Of a DNA stretch of 64,000 bases, positions 37,770 to 49,100 are shown one piece after another. Position 1 is the stretch's first letter. Each line of letters begins with the position of its first letter. The notes beneath the pieces are model-generated. The model was given only the letters and a program-made list of their open reading frames with translations. It ran no database searches and was not told the origin of the DNA. This DNA is from Phytoseiulus persimilis (taxonomy: Eukaryota; Arthropoda; Arachnida; Mesostigmata; Phytoseiidae). The translations under genes were made by a program, and so were the position numbers. The stretch spans positions 16,136,211 through 16,200,210 of the forward strand of contig CM075104.1 of NCBI GenBank assembly GCA_037576195.1, written 5' to 3'.

Positions 37770-37775
37770 TTTATT
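37770..37775 (-). terminator. AATAAA on the minus strand next to the convergent stop codons
   Basis: AATAAA on the minus strand begins 8 bases past the TAG stop of the minus-strand exon at 37,783-38,133. If used, cleavage would fall inside the end of the plus-strand gene, so the two transcripts would overlap. Confidence 0.35.
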
Positions 37776-37782
37776 GTTTAAG

Positions 37783-38133
37783 CTAATGAATTATTGCCCT
37801 CGAAAAAGGGTTGTGACAGGATGAGTTCGATCTCCTTTCCGTTCTTCCCTGGGGAATCTGGAGGTCCCAGACGCGAACCGGCATATCTCCGTTTTTCGGT
37901 TTTTCGATAAAATCAAGTAGAACGCTCGTCGATTTTTCGTCCAAATGATTTCCGTGATCATCTGACTTACGCATCATGGTCACAGAAATCTCTAGATCCC
38001 GATCCAGAGAAACATCATGAGTTCGGAACTCTGGGATGATCTGAGCCGCCGTTTGAAATATCCACAAAGTGAGAGCGGGACATGAGCGGACAGCTTTTGT
38101 GGCAGTGTTCGGACATGATCCCGTGTCACGTGT
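37783..38133 (-). CDS. Probable terminal exon of an unrecognised minus-strand gene (116 aa)
   Basis: From acceptor GCCTCAG (exon start 38,133) an open minus-strand frame runs 116 codons to TAG at 37,783. It contains a hydrophobic part (CPALTLWIFQTAAQIIPEF), then DVSLDRDLEISV and KSTSVLLDFIEKPKNG. The block around LEIS, followed by S, a hydrophobic stretch and D, resembles the middle domain of the EB/EGF protein at 29.4-31.7 kb (VALHLEISSHS, SIRIFVDA). The end resembles the exon at 32.07 kb. A further candidate exon lies at 39,235-39,420. A relative of the EB/EGF gene is possible but the intervening exons were not resolved. Confidence 0.4.
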   Translation of the reverse strand, partial: TRDTGSCPNTATKAVRSCPALTLWIFQTAAQIIPEFRTHDVSLDRDLEISVTMMRKSDDHGNHLDEKSTSVLLDFIEKPKNGDMPVRVWDLQIPQGRTERRSNSSCHNPFSRAIIH

Positions 38134-38726
38134 CTGAGGCTATATACTTCTAGATCTCCTCTCGAAATTTCCACGCTGAAATCACGCGAGTCTCGCACAA
38201 TTTGCTCCCATTCCGGGGGGTTGGCGCTGCCGAGATCAACGGGATCGTTCGGCGATGACACAGATGCGTCATTTTGCATCTGGGCTTCCTGTTCTCGATT
38301 CGCGGATCGAGATGAGTCTCTCAAAACGCGTGCATAGGTCATGAGGTCAATCCACAAACGCTCAGGAAGATAAACGCCAGACACTCGACCTCCACTAGAC
38401 AACTGATAAACAAAGGAGTCATTCTCGCATCGACTTTTGGGAACCTACCATGGTCACATCGCTCAGCTCGCACAAGACAGCGGCGTTGAATCTTCCGTCC
38501 ACATCTCTCTCCAAAGATCAAACGTATTCTGTGGAACGGCCCAAGATAGCGTAGGTTCGAGGAGAAGGTGTGGTTCCTCGCGGCCGAGCTCATCGTTTTA
38601 CAACACACAGCATCCCGTTTTCGAAATTTACAACGCGTGTAGTGGTGTGGATCCGCCGTCATCGAGACGAGTTGGGCGATCAGGTGCTTCTCCCAGACAC
38701 TTCTGGGATCCAACATCAAAGGTGGA

Positions 38727-38747
38727 GGGGGGGGGGGGGGGGGGGGG
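38727..38747. repeat. G21 homopolymer
   Basis: Twenty-one consecutive G bases after GGTGGA; the longest mononucleotide G run in the window. Confidence 0.95.
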
Positions 38748-39234
38748 AACAACACTCGTGGTGGGGAGCAAGGATCCCAGGACCTGTTCTCAGGGTCCGT
38801 TTAAGCATCAATGGCCAGAAGCAGTGCTCATCGGTTCCATGTTGAGCACACGCAGGAGAACGGAAGGGGCGGATGTCCGCGGGAATATGCGGAAAGCGCA
38901 ACTCAGCGGCTGTCGCTGCGCACGAATGCCGATCATGGACCGATGAGTGGATGGATTAGCGTGGAAGAGAGGTGATAGACGCGGGAGGTGACATGGAGCA
39001 GCATTCCAGGAGTCCGGTGTCGATGAGCGACGAAAAAACATGAGCTACAATCATCCGACACCCCCCGCCGACAGATCGAGGCGGGAGACATGCATTAGCA
39101 TTTTGATGAGACATCTTCTTATTCCGAGGCTCTCCGTTGTCCCTGAGGAGCGCCAAGTTGACAAGTTACAGTGAATTGAAGTTGAGCGGCAATTCTCACC
39201 GGAGTTTCGAGCTGGTCCCAACGGATGCGCTCAC

Positions 39235-39420
39235 TTCACTCGATTCGAGAGGTGGCATTTCTGGCACTCGCCAACCGCCGAAGCCATCTGTCGACAGGTG
39301 GTATCCCTGAAGGCACGCACACCCATTCTCGGTGGTACCCGGCACTTTCCGTCCCAAAGACTCTCATGCTCGAGGGACGAGAAGCCTTGGCAGCTGGAGC
39401 GGCTCGGATATTCGATCACG
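39235..39420 (-). CDS. Candidate cysteine-rich (EB-like) exon
   Basis: A minus-strand open segment lies between a possible acceptor (GTTTAGCAG) and a good donor (GTGAGC at 39,234 reading down). It encodes about 61 residues with spaced cysteines: SSCQGF, DGKCRVPPRMGVRAF, TTCRQM and ECQKCHL. The pattern recalls EB modules such as exon 2 of the gene at 29.4-31.7 kb, although some expected cysteines are absent. It could be an early exon of the gene ending at 37,783. A plus-strand frame overlaps, so the strand is not proven. Confidence 0.3.
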
Positions 39421-42400
39421 CTGCTAAACTCGAGTGAATGTGGAAGTGGCGAACTTCCGTAATTCAGTAGCATGCAGCAGTTATTCAGCCGTCATCCGAC
39501 TAACTGTTGTGATTCCGTCCAGAACGCTGATGGAACGTCAACGTGCGATGAGTCACAGGTTCCTTGCAGAGGGAAGGAGCCGCTCCAACGGTGAGCGCGG
39601 CGTGAGATAGGCGATCGTTTGAAGAACGCCCCTAGAGTGCCGATCTGTTCATAGAAGCAATATCGTTGGTTTGTTCGTTGCTTTATTCGCCGAGCCGTCG
39701 CACCTGCTCCTCCGTTGAGCCAGGCGAACGTGCACGACGCGTGAGCAATCACCATCCAATGTCGATCAACAAGTCAACAGGGTCATATTTCAAATAATGG
39801 CACGTTCTTCCAGCTCTCAAACGAAAGAAGGAGGACTGGGAGCAATGAAGAGGCCATTTGTGCTATTGGTGCCGAAGCGGCCCCCCAGTCGGCCTAAGAG
39901 GCCCCGGCTCGGCCTGCCTTGCGTGGCGTTCTTTTCTGAAAGCCTTCCGGTGATCGCCAGCTGTGGCCTTTCCGTTTTTACGTCTTGCTTTTGGCAAGGA
40001 ACAGGGCAACTCGATTTTTCAATACAGCGGGCCTCACATATCTATATTGTTCCTGCTGAGTGAGCTGCGAGTTCCGAACGAACAACACTTGTCTTGAAGT
40101 CAGTCGCCGAAGGAAACTTCCGAACTGAAGTCACAGTTTTGCTCTCTTTTTCGCCCAGCAGAGTTGCGGCCCCCAGATGCGGCTCGAGTCCCGACTCCAG
40201 AGTGATTTGGCAGTCGTGTATACGAAAGCCGTCGAATCTCTGCAACCGAGCCCGACCGACAAATTGCGTGCCGTCACAGGCTATTGCAGTGTTCGTCGAC
40301 GAAGTCCGCAGGCGTCGCAAACGCAGTCCCATCCGAGAGAGTCTGAATCTCCGGCGGAAGTTGAAACTCCCGCGCGCAATCAATAACGAATTACGCTTGA
40401 GTTTTCTCCGCTACCGAACTCGCGTGACGTCACGGGAGAAAACAGGAGCAGCGAGGCCTGTTTGGGGTGTCTCCATTTTTCTCGAGATGCCGCTCTGTCA
40501 TCCCTGCAACAAGTTCAATGATTTATCACGTGAGAGACGCGCGACTCAGAAAGCGGCGTCGACGCTGCCAACAGCCTCGAGGAGTTTGAGGCGACACGCA
40601 TTTAACTACAACTGGGGTTTCGTCGACATTGGCTCCGCCGCATCGCATATCATCCGCTCAAATGAGGTTTTTCGGCCTCCGCCCGAGGAGCCGGCGCGCA
40701 GGCCCCCCGACATCTACGACTTTCGTTCGCCGTCGTCCCTTCTCGCTTGTCGTGTCCTTTCGTTATCATCGTCGTAGGCGCTGCCCTGACAAGAGAATTT
40801 CGCCATTCAATGAGTATTTCTCCTCCGTTCGTATTATCTCGGGCATTGTTTGTTCGCTCCCCATTCCGGCAACTGCTCCCTCCGTCAGCGCGCAATGGAC
40901 TTACAGTCGAACAGGCAGTACGATGCAGTTCCGTTTGGCCTCTTCCTCTCCATGTATATAAATGGCATACTTACCCGGTCCACGGTCTGGCTGGCTGCTG
41001 GCTCGTCGAGCGAAGTATTATGCGACGCTTCGATTTCGATTCAGATGCACTACTTCTCTCCGGCTCGCTTGTCTGCACAGCAGCTCGTCCGTACATCCAG
41101 ACAGCGAGGAAACGCGGGCAGCAGGAACGACTTGCCAACGCTCCGCGAAACCTGGAGGCGTTGGACCAGCTTTCCGGCTGAAAGTCTTCGGAGACTTTCA
41201 AATTCGCTCGCCGTCTTCAGTCAGCTAGCTTGACATAGCGTGGGTCCCTCGATCGACGTCTCCGCGCGTGTGTCAGCTAGCATGTCACTCGTTGGGAGGG
41301 GGGTTCGTGGTCCGACGAGAAGCCCGAGCAAGTAGGGTAGCAGCAAAATCAAATAAAAATGCCATCCACCTCCTCCGCGCCGCTTCACCCTCATCTCGGG
41401 GATCGAATGTCAGAGCGCGACATCGGGCCGCATCCGAGAGAAGGACATCGGGGGTGGATTAAAAACGAACCCCCACACGTCAACCCAATAGGCCCCCTCT
41501 CCCCCCGAGAGATGAGCACCCGCTGAAATATTGATTTCACATTCCGCGAGCAAGGGCTGGAGTGACATCTGGGCAGGATCGTTCGTTGAACTCTGCTAGC
41601 TGTTGAACCCCCTGCTATTTACTCTTTCACGACATGGGCATCGAGTTTTGGGGAATCGCGCGTCGTCTTCGCAAGAGCGTTGCCTGATTCCGAACTGCGG
41701 AACCGTAATTCTTATGAACTCTTGACACAATGCGCTCGAAGTTCTGAGCTTCCACCACGCGCTATCCATGGAGCTTCATACATACAATGAGCTCTAACGA
41801 GATGTTTGTGTTTAGAAACAGTTCGAAGCTCAAAGTCGGCAGAGCTCCGACACCGGGCAACCCGTGAGCGGGCCGTAATGGAACTCCTTTCGCCTTCTTC
41901 TTCTTCCCTGGCTGACGCTGAGAGGGGATCTCTATAGAAAATTTCCCGTTGTGTTTCGTCCCAATCAAAAGGCCATTGTCGCCGATGTGCAAAATTTGAT
42001 TTAAGTCCTTGGTGTTCTCTGAAAGGAGCCTGTTCCTCCTCCGAGTTGCGCCAGGCTTTCATGGCAACCCTCGGGAAATGTCAGCGGAGGATATCTCGGG
42101 GCGACGACTGCTTGGTTCGCTGGCTTCCTTCTATTCCCTGTGCCACACTTTCTTTCTTTCTTGCGTCGGCGTCGCTGCTCTGGCCGCCGCTGCAAAAACT
42201 CGATTTCAGTTCCCCTCGATGCCGTACAGCACCCAGATCTCGCCGAACTGTTCTGTATTCAACAAACAGGAGTATTAGGCCAGCTTCTCGCGGGCCCGGT
42301 CTCAGCTCGTGTTTGTGGAGTTTTCCAACATTTCCCGGGGGGGGGGGGGGGGGTGACGCACGTCTCGTCTCGAAAACGAGCGCGAGCAGGAGGAAGAGTC

Positions 42401-44507
42401 CGGTTCGGGGGATGAGAGCGATAAATCGGGACCCTTCCAGATGCCCTCGCCCGCCCGCGGCGTTCCCTCGAGCGGTACGCCATCTGTTCCAGGGCCTGCG
42501 ACGTCATACGTGAGGACACGCGAACGCCTCCCTAGGACTCTATTAGTCTACTCTTTCTGAGCACTGTCTTCCGTCGGTTCTCGCGCCAACGCTGTCCCGA
42601 ACAGACCCGCCATCAACTCGAGTCTTCGGAACAGACGGAATCTGCATAAAGCGCTCGTCGAAACTTCGCTGGAACTATCATCTCGACCTCGGCTCGAGCC
42701 CCTGTCCGTCGTTACGTCGGGTGGTGCGTATCTCGGTAGGCTGCCCGCTTCTCGGCCCCATTCGCTTGTAGCTTTCATGGGTCGTCACATGCAGGGCCTC
42801 AACCGATGGAGTGGCAGTCGTCGTTGGCCGGTGCTCCTCGAGTAAGAAGCGTTCCAAGGGCTTCGAGGTCCCAGAAAGCGCCGATGATGAGCCCGATAGC
42901 ACGAGATCTCCTTTGAGCCGCGCGATTCTTCCCTTTGAGCAGGACACGTCCCGAAGCCGAGGTTGTCAAAAGGAGAGGAGAACAACTCTGGGAAAGTCTC
43001 GCAATGTCAAAGATATAGACGTCCCGCATCCGGTGGAAAAAGTCAGAGCCGAGGTTGTGGGAGTTCTCGGAGCGTTCTGAGCGCCCCTGGACAGAGGAAC
43101 CGAGCAACCCATACAAGCCGGTATCGGAACTAACCCCAATGCATTGTTGTGTGTTCGGCTGCCGCCGAGAGACGGAACAGCGGGGAGAAGAAGAATAGGC
43201 ATCTGCGGAGGCGAAGCCAGCAACCTCGGCATCCAAGCCCTCGTGTGCAAGGTGCATCCGTGGTTAACAGTGCCCTGGGGAGATGTTATGCTCGTCGTAA
43301 CATCAAAACACGTACTGTGTCTTATTCTACAAGCAGAGATCGAACGGCGGATTCTCAACTTTTAGAGCAGTGGGATTTCTTGGCTCCTTCATCGGCCGTT
43401 CTTCCAGTTTGTTTCTCCCTCCTCCTACCTAGACCCGCCACCGTCCGATTGCGGCTCGCGTAAGAAACTTTGCAGAATGATCGTCGGGGAAGCCTCAGGA
43501 GGTCGCGACTTCGAAGAAAGCCCGGACTTTTTACACAGCATCTAATTACCACGGCTACCGTGGCTGGAAGCCGAAGAAATAGCGGGAGAGGCAATAAAAC
43601 CAGATAAGGGCCTCTCGTAAACAACAAGCAAATACATTAAAACACGCACGCGCTCGCTCGCCAGCCTCCGCAGACCCGCCCTCTCCGAAAGCCGGGTAAT
43701 TATCTCGATTTGACCATTCTCAGTAAGCTCAGCGGCTCGCCCGCCCCGACCTCGGTTAGAGCATGAAAATTCGAGTCAAGCCAATTTCGAGAATGGAGAA
43801 CAGGATGAAATCGTGCGATCCCGCCGCGGCCGGACCAGGACTCGGGAATTTTGCAAGTCGAGCCCACAAGATTCGCTTGACAAACTCCAGCTGCTTTGCA
43901 TAGCGGGGCCAAGTCTTTAATCGCCTACTCGCTCGTTCGACGACCCAACTTCATTAGACTCGATCCTCCTCGAACTTCACACTTTGCGAAACAAGAGAAG
44001 CTCGTGGGCTTGACATGGAACACGGACTCCCATTTTGATATAACATACAGCGATTTCTCGGCCATCGTTGCCTCCCACACAGATCTAAGAAGCGAAGAAT
44101 GGGGCAGAGAAGCCGCTAAGTCCCGTCCAAGTTCGATCGGCGGCCCCGTCGGCGATGGGTTTCATCCTGAAAATGTCAGGAAAAGGACTGATTTGTCGGT
44201 CGGAACCCACCGATGGCACCGATTATCCCTGGTTGGCTTTTTTCCTGACGTGTACAAGAAACCGCTTAGCATGGTACTGTCTTACAGCGGCTTTTCCGCC
44301 TCGACCTCGCCACTTACCTCTCGCGGTGAGTGGCGAGGACACCCACCCTGCGTGTGTTCCCGAATACGATCGAGATTCATGAATACCGTCTTTCCCTTCC
44401 ACAGGAACTTCCATCTATCCGGAAACGGTGTCAGTGCGGGCGAGTGCAAGTCTTCAGTCGCTCATTGGATGGAGAAGAACACATTCGTTGAACGGGAAAT
44501 ACGGACT
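39421..44507. other. Unassigned DNA with a G17 homopolymer
   Basis: Overlapping frames run on both strands with no recognisable domain. A G17 run lies at 42,337-42,353. One minus-strand segment, 42,018-41,762, begins at a clean acceptor (CTCCTTTCAG) and stays open for 85 codons to a TAG; it starts ENTKDLNQILHIGDNGLL. It could be a real last exon but nothing upstream joins to it. The right end (about 44.4-44.5 kb) is 3' flank of the TMEM72-like gene. Confidence 0.35.
42337..42353. repeat. G17 homopolymer
   Basis: Seventeen consecutive G bases in unassigned DNA. Confidence 0.95.
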
Positions 44508-44513
44508 TTTATT
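44508..44513 (-). terminator. AATAAA poly(A) signal, TMEM72-like gene
   Basis: AATAAA on the minus strand about 70 bases past the TGA stop at 44,581, giving a very short 3' UTR. Confidence 0.6.
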
Positions 44514-44580
44514 TACATACATATAATACATGATGTTCTCCTGATCACTATGTTCCTCCCCCGTCTCGTCGCACGTCCGT

Positions 44581-46143
44581 TCACAGCAAGATAATCTCTT
44601 CTTGTTGGATCAGGGAAGCAGGCTCAGGAAACGATAAATCCACCTCGAAAGCCGGGAAGTCCTGCTCACGTTTGATCCGCATGTATATCAGCAGTCCAAC
44701 GATGAGGTACATCCTGGAAACGCCGGAGAAACAGCTCAGACATCGGTTCGAACTCCCCGAGAGGGCCTACTGCACTCCGCCGGGGAGCTGTTTCAGGAAC
44801 CGGGGATTTTGGCGGAGTTCCCGTAAAATATATTCGGGTTCGGGTTTAGGGCGAGAGATTCCGGGAGGCAGTACTCACACCGACAGAACGACGAACATTA
44901 CCGCGCTCATCATCGGTAGCCATATATCGTCGCCGTGCTGATATATGAAACACATCCCCGAGAGGAAAGCGTAGATGATGGCCTTTGGAACGAAGTCGAG
45001 ACAACGAACGCACCTCCACCATCTCCATGTCAAATCGGCTCGATTGTGAACTTCTAGCCAGAAATCAACGACGAAAGCTAACTCCATAATGCTGACAAAT
45101 ACTCCACACGCTCTGCAAGTTAAGTATGGCCTCCGCCTGAGATTTCGGTAACACAACCAGATAGAGAGAGAGTTGTTTTCTATCGAGGCAAGGTTCAATG
45201 AAGATGGGACATCCTGAGAGGGAAAAAAATGTGAAAGCTGAAAGCAGTCGATCCTCAATGTCCCACGAATGGTTTCGAGTTGTGGAAACCGAGCTGGAAA
45301 GCATCCGCAACACGGAAATCTGCGATCGTTCCTGCTTCGGAGAGGGTCGTCCACGAATGCGGATGTATCAGACGCGAACCCACAAATTGTTGATCGCATC
45401 CGTTCCGCCAGACCGTTAGAGGCTGTAAGCATTCACGTTCGCACATCCATCAGTGCACTCTGTATACAGAGAGTTTGGTAAACAGCTCACGTAGTCCAAC
45501 AAATCGAAACAAGATAATGCGAGTGATCACCGGAGTTCCTCCAACCGATCAAAGCAACCAGAGCAGCTTTCTGGGGGATCGAGCGAGGTGCGGGGGATCC
45601 GCCGCATTCTCTTTCTCTGATGTTCCAGCTCTAGAGGCCTTCCAGGCTGTCGAGGGGAAGTTCGAGTGAAAGTGTTCCCACAGAGTTTTCAGTCGTCACC
45701 GACCTACTTCTTCACAATACTGGTTCGCGACTGTACTTACACGAGGAAGAATCCCAGCGGGCTATGACGCGCACACAGCTCCACGGCAACACCCCAAAGA
45801 ACTGAAATGGACATCAATTGAACGATTCGGGCTCATGAACATCGATGAAACCGATGAGGAACGCCACTATACAGTATGCTGTCGCTCTTCTCCCGAGGGT
45901 CATCACCACTGGTAGAGACTTTGGGAAAAGTGGACTCCGACAAATGACGGGGAATGTCCGAGTGCACGACAATGCGTGGAACACGATGAAGTCACCTCAG
46001 GACCGAAGCTTCGACAGCGAAAATTACTCACCGATCGTTGTCAGGACCCCCGTGAACCTGAGGACAGGTATGAGAATATCCAGAAGTTGTGCACTCTCTT
46101 CGACCCAAAGAGGGCTCGTGTCCACGTAGGTTCGCTCGAACAT
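44581..46143 (-). CDS. TMEM72-like four-pass membrane protein (179 aa)
   Basis: Four exons, high to low: 46143-46032, 45801-45741, 45112-44879 and 44713-44581, with GTGAGT/GTAAGT donors and CAG acceptors. Phases 1, 2 and 2 join cleanly to 540 nt (179 residues and TGA). Four hydrophobic segments can be seen: VLRFTGVLTTIVLWGV, LGFFLVACGVFVSIMELAFV, PKAIIYAFLSGMCFIY and MFVVLSVMYLIVGLLIYM. A short cytoplasmic tail (about 30 residues, acidic end) follows. The order and spacing match vertebrate TMEM72, including a Glu after the first helix (GVAVEL; GVGTE in TMEM72), a hydrophobic second helix with a Glu (SIMELA; SICEGA) and the same loop before helix 3. Human TMEM72 has a much longer tail. The function of this family is not established. 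The first ATG lies 37 codons before the first junction. Confidence 0.75.
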
Positions 46144-49100
46144 GTCGATGCCCGATCACGTCATTGGATTCCACTGTGCTTCCAGGACCGGGATTTCCTC
46201 TCGCGACAGGCTTCAGAGATCTTCCGCACGGGAGGGCGTGAGTCACATTTAATTGACGCAGGCAAACATTCGTTATTGTGTTCGAGATCAGCGTAGTTAT
46301 ACGATGCTTCCCGGAGAGCGACTGACGCGCTTCAGGCTGCGAGCTGCTTGAAGCTGCTCACGGTTTGAACTCTATTTTTAGGTACGTCGGTCACTGCCAT
46401 GCAGGAGAGGTCGTCGTCGACGCCTAGAAGCCCGGTCGAGCGATGATTCTCCGAAGCCTTCCAGTGATGATTCTTCCAGAATCCTCGCCCAAACCCTGCG
46501 CCGAGTATCTTCGATGCGCCGGCGCACCCTTGACAGTGATGGCAAAGTAATGCCTCGCCGGCGTTTCCGACGAGGGGCCGACTTTAGACGCAACTTTCTT
46601 CACTCCGCTGGGCTTGCTCTTAGGGAGATGCGTTTTCGCATCATGCTGTTGGAACGGGGATGAATTCCCGCGACTCAGGGTTTATCTGATTTGTCACTAG
46701 GAGCTCCATCGAGTTGATAGATTAGGGATTTAAAGTTGCTGCGCTGGGTTTCGTCGTCGTCTCCGCATTGCGCACGGTCGCGGGCGACTTTGGGCGTTAC
46801 CCTGGATTTGAGTATCGCGCTGGCTCTGAGAAAATGTCAAATTGAAGTTTCCCTCACGCGTAGAGCTTCCAGCATCTGGAGTTACTTTCTACACGTTTCA
46901 AGCCCTGATCTGAACTGAGCTCATTTCTCCCGACTTCCCAGTAGACGTCACAGTGGACCTTCTCTGGAAGCTCTTCGCGGCAATTGACTGGACCGAGGGA
47001 CAATGTTTGCTGAGGCGAATCTAATTCCTTCCGGATGCACGCATTACATACACAGAAAGTGTCTTGAGGCTTTTTCGTCACCTCTCATGTTCGACCCGCT
47101 GCTTGCGGTGGGTACTCAGAGCCTGGGGCGCCGAAGAAGAGTACTGAACTTTGTTGGCCTGCGGCACTGAGGCCTGAAAGTCACGCTCACAAGCACGAAA
47201 ATAATGAGATACACGGAAACTCCTCGCAAAACAAGAGCCTGGGTGGTAAGCGGGGGCGCCTGCTTCGAGCACCGAACATGCCGATCTTGGCTTCCTGGAT
47301 GGAAACCCAGGAGAGCTTTCGGGGGCGCCGGACGGGTTGGGAGAGGGCGTCTCAGGGCGACCAAAGCGTTTCCTTGCTGCCGTGGCAGGCGCGCTATGCT
47401 TGAACCTTTGGTTCCTTCGCGAAGTCCTGGACCTCACCCCCTCTTTGCCTCAACCTTGATATCCGCACAATGCACCAGCCCCCCATTCAAAGTATCAGTT
47501 TCTGACGAAACCGAAAGGAGACGGCCTACTCCAATGCGTCGTTGATCGAGCTCCATTTTCCATTGAGCTCGAACGGACGAATCGGTTGGTGAAATCGTTA
47601 CGAACTTTTCAATGAAGACATTGCAGGATCCGGTCAAGAATTTCGAAGCCGCTGCCAACTTTGAAGCGGAAGCCTGCTGCAGGCCTGATTCGGATGTGCT
47701 CTCCGTCTCGGCTCTTCGGAAGGAAGGAAAAGTCAATGGTGAGGATCTGTACGCTCTTCCCGTCCCCTTCGGGTAGAGTGGGAAGAGGACTCTGAAAACT
47801 GGGGCTCCATATTGCCTCAATTGGTCACGATGGCCTCGGGCTTCGCTCTAATGGCTGCTTCAGTCGGCCGCCATACATCAAGCTGACTTTAAATCTTAAT
47901 GGGCGACACACGAGTGGTAAGATTGTAGTTGGATCAGGGTGGGGGTGGGACGCCGGATCCTCGGGCCATCTAGGGAGCGCACGTGATGAGGGTGTAGGAG
48001 AGCCCGCCGAAGACCGACCCGGATCAAGAGGAGGAGGATGATTGTTCGTCGTGATGCCTTTTTTCCGAGCTCGGGTCTTAGAAAGGCTATTCCTCCGAAT
48101 AGCTCACTGGCTGGTTAGCCGGCCACCCGACCGAATCGTCAGACTCTCTCAGCGGAGAACAACCTCTGCAACCGCCAGGACCATCGTCACAAGGATTATA
48201 GAGCTCTACGGGCAAGTAATGCAATGCGATTCTACTCTGCCTCTGGGCGTTGCCAAAACCTCCGATGCGGCGCTAGCGCTCGCTCGACGACATCTGTTCA
48301 CGGATTCGCAGGCCTTCCTCGCTAACAATCCATTCTCTCAAGCTGCCCGCGAGAGAGTAACAACAAGCAACGGCCGCCGCATATGTGTAGTAGCTCAGGG
48401 CTTGCTCATTGGAAATGAGTTCCAGCAGAAGGGAGGGAACAAAGTCTTCTGGGACCTGTCGTCCAGGACTCCGCGTCTCCGGTTTCAATGTTCGCTGGTG
48501 GCGCGACGAGCTTGTTGAAGTCATCAATGTGAAAGTTGTTCGCGGCGCATCAGCAGCACGGAGCATCGAATTTCTCCGACGCGTTGTCGACTGGATTGCA
48601 TTTGACAACAGCTCGACGAGCGATCGTTAGTCGACTGTCGGACGAGGAGCGAGGAGAATCAGAGTCGTCGGGGAGCCCGAAGGGACAGGCTTCGTGGCCA
48701 CGGTGCGCGGTAGATGTAGATGAAGTAAGGTGCATCCTTTTAAAGCTCGTTTGCCAGCTCGCGGACACAAACTCGGTGTCCTCAAGCAACTTTTATCTCC
48801 GGGCGTTCCTGCAAATTAGGAGCGCTCGGAGTCTCTTCCCTCCGGACACACCCCGCACACTCTTCAAGTGTTGGGTTTCATTGCACCCCTGGGTAGATGT
48901 GTGATTCATGCACTGCCCGAGCCGCGGCTGCGGAAGCGGCGGCGGGCGAATCTACTTGTGAGATATACGATGGCTGGATGGCTCTCTCCATAAATAACTG
49001 ATAAAATGTGGCCACTCCATACCGGCATCAGTAGACCACGAGCCAGAGGCAAAAAGCCATCACAAGCTCACAGACAGACGGACCAAGTCATACGAGATCG

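Noticed and set aside
41762..42018. Minus-strand open segment after a clean acceptor, possible last exon
   Set aside because: No upstream exon joins to it and no poly(A) signal lies nearby; kept only as a note.
43896..44594. 232-codon plus-strand ORF overlapping the 3' end of the TMEM72-like gene
   Set aside because: Runs antisense across the TMEM72-like gene's stop codon and into its 3' flank, with no domain of its own.
47434..47850. Minus-strand frame of about 139 codons that reads plausibly as protein
   Set aside because: A second frame over the same bases reads equally well, no family is recognised and neighbouring exons could not be chained.
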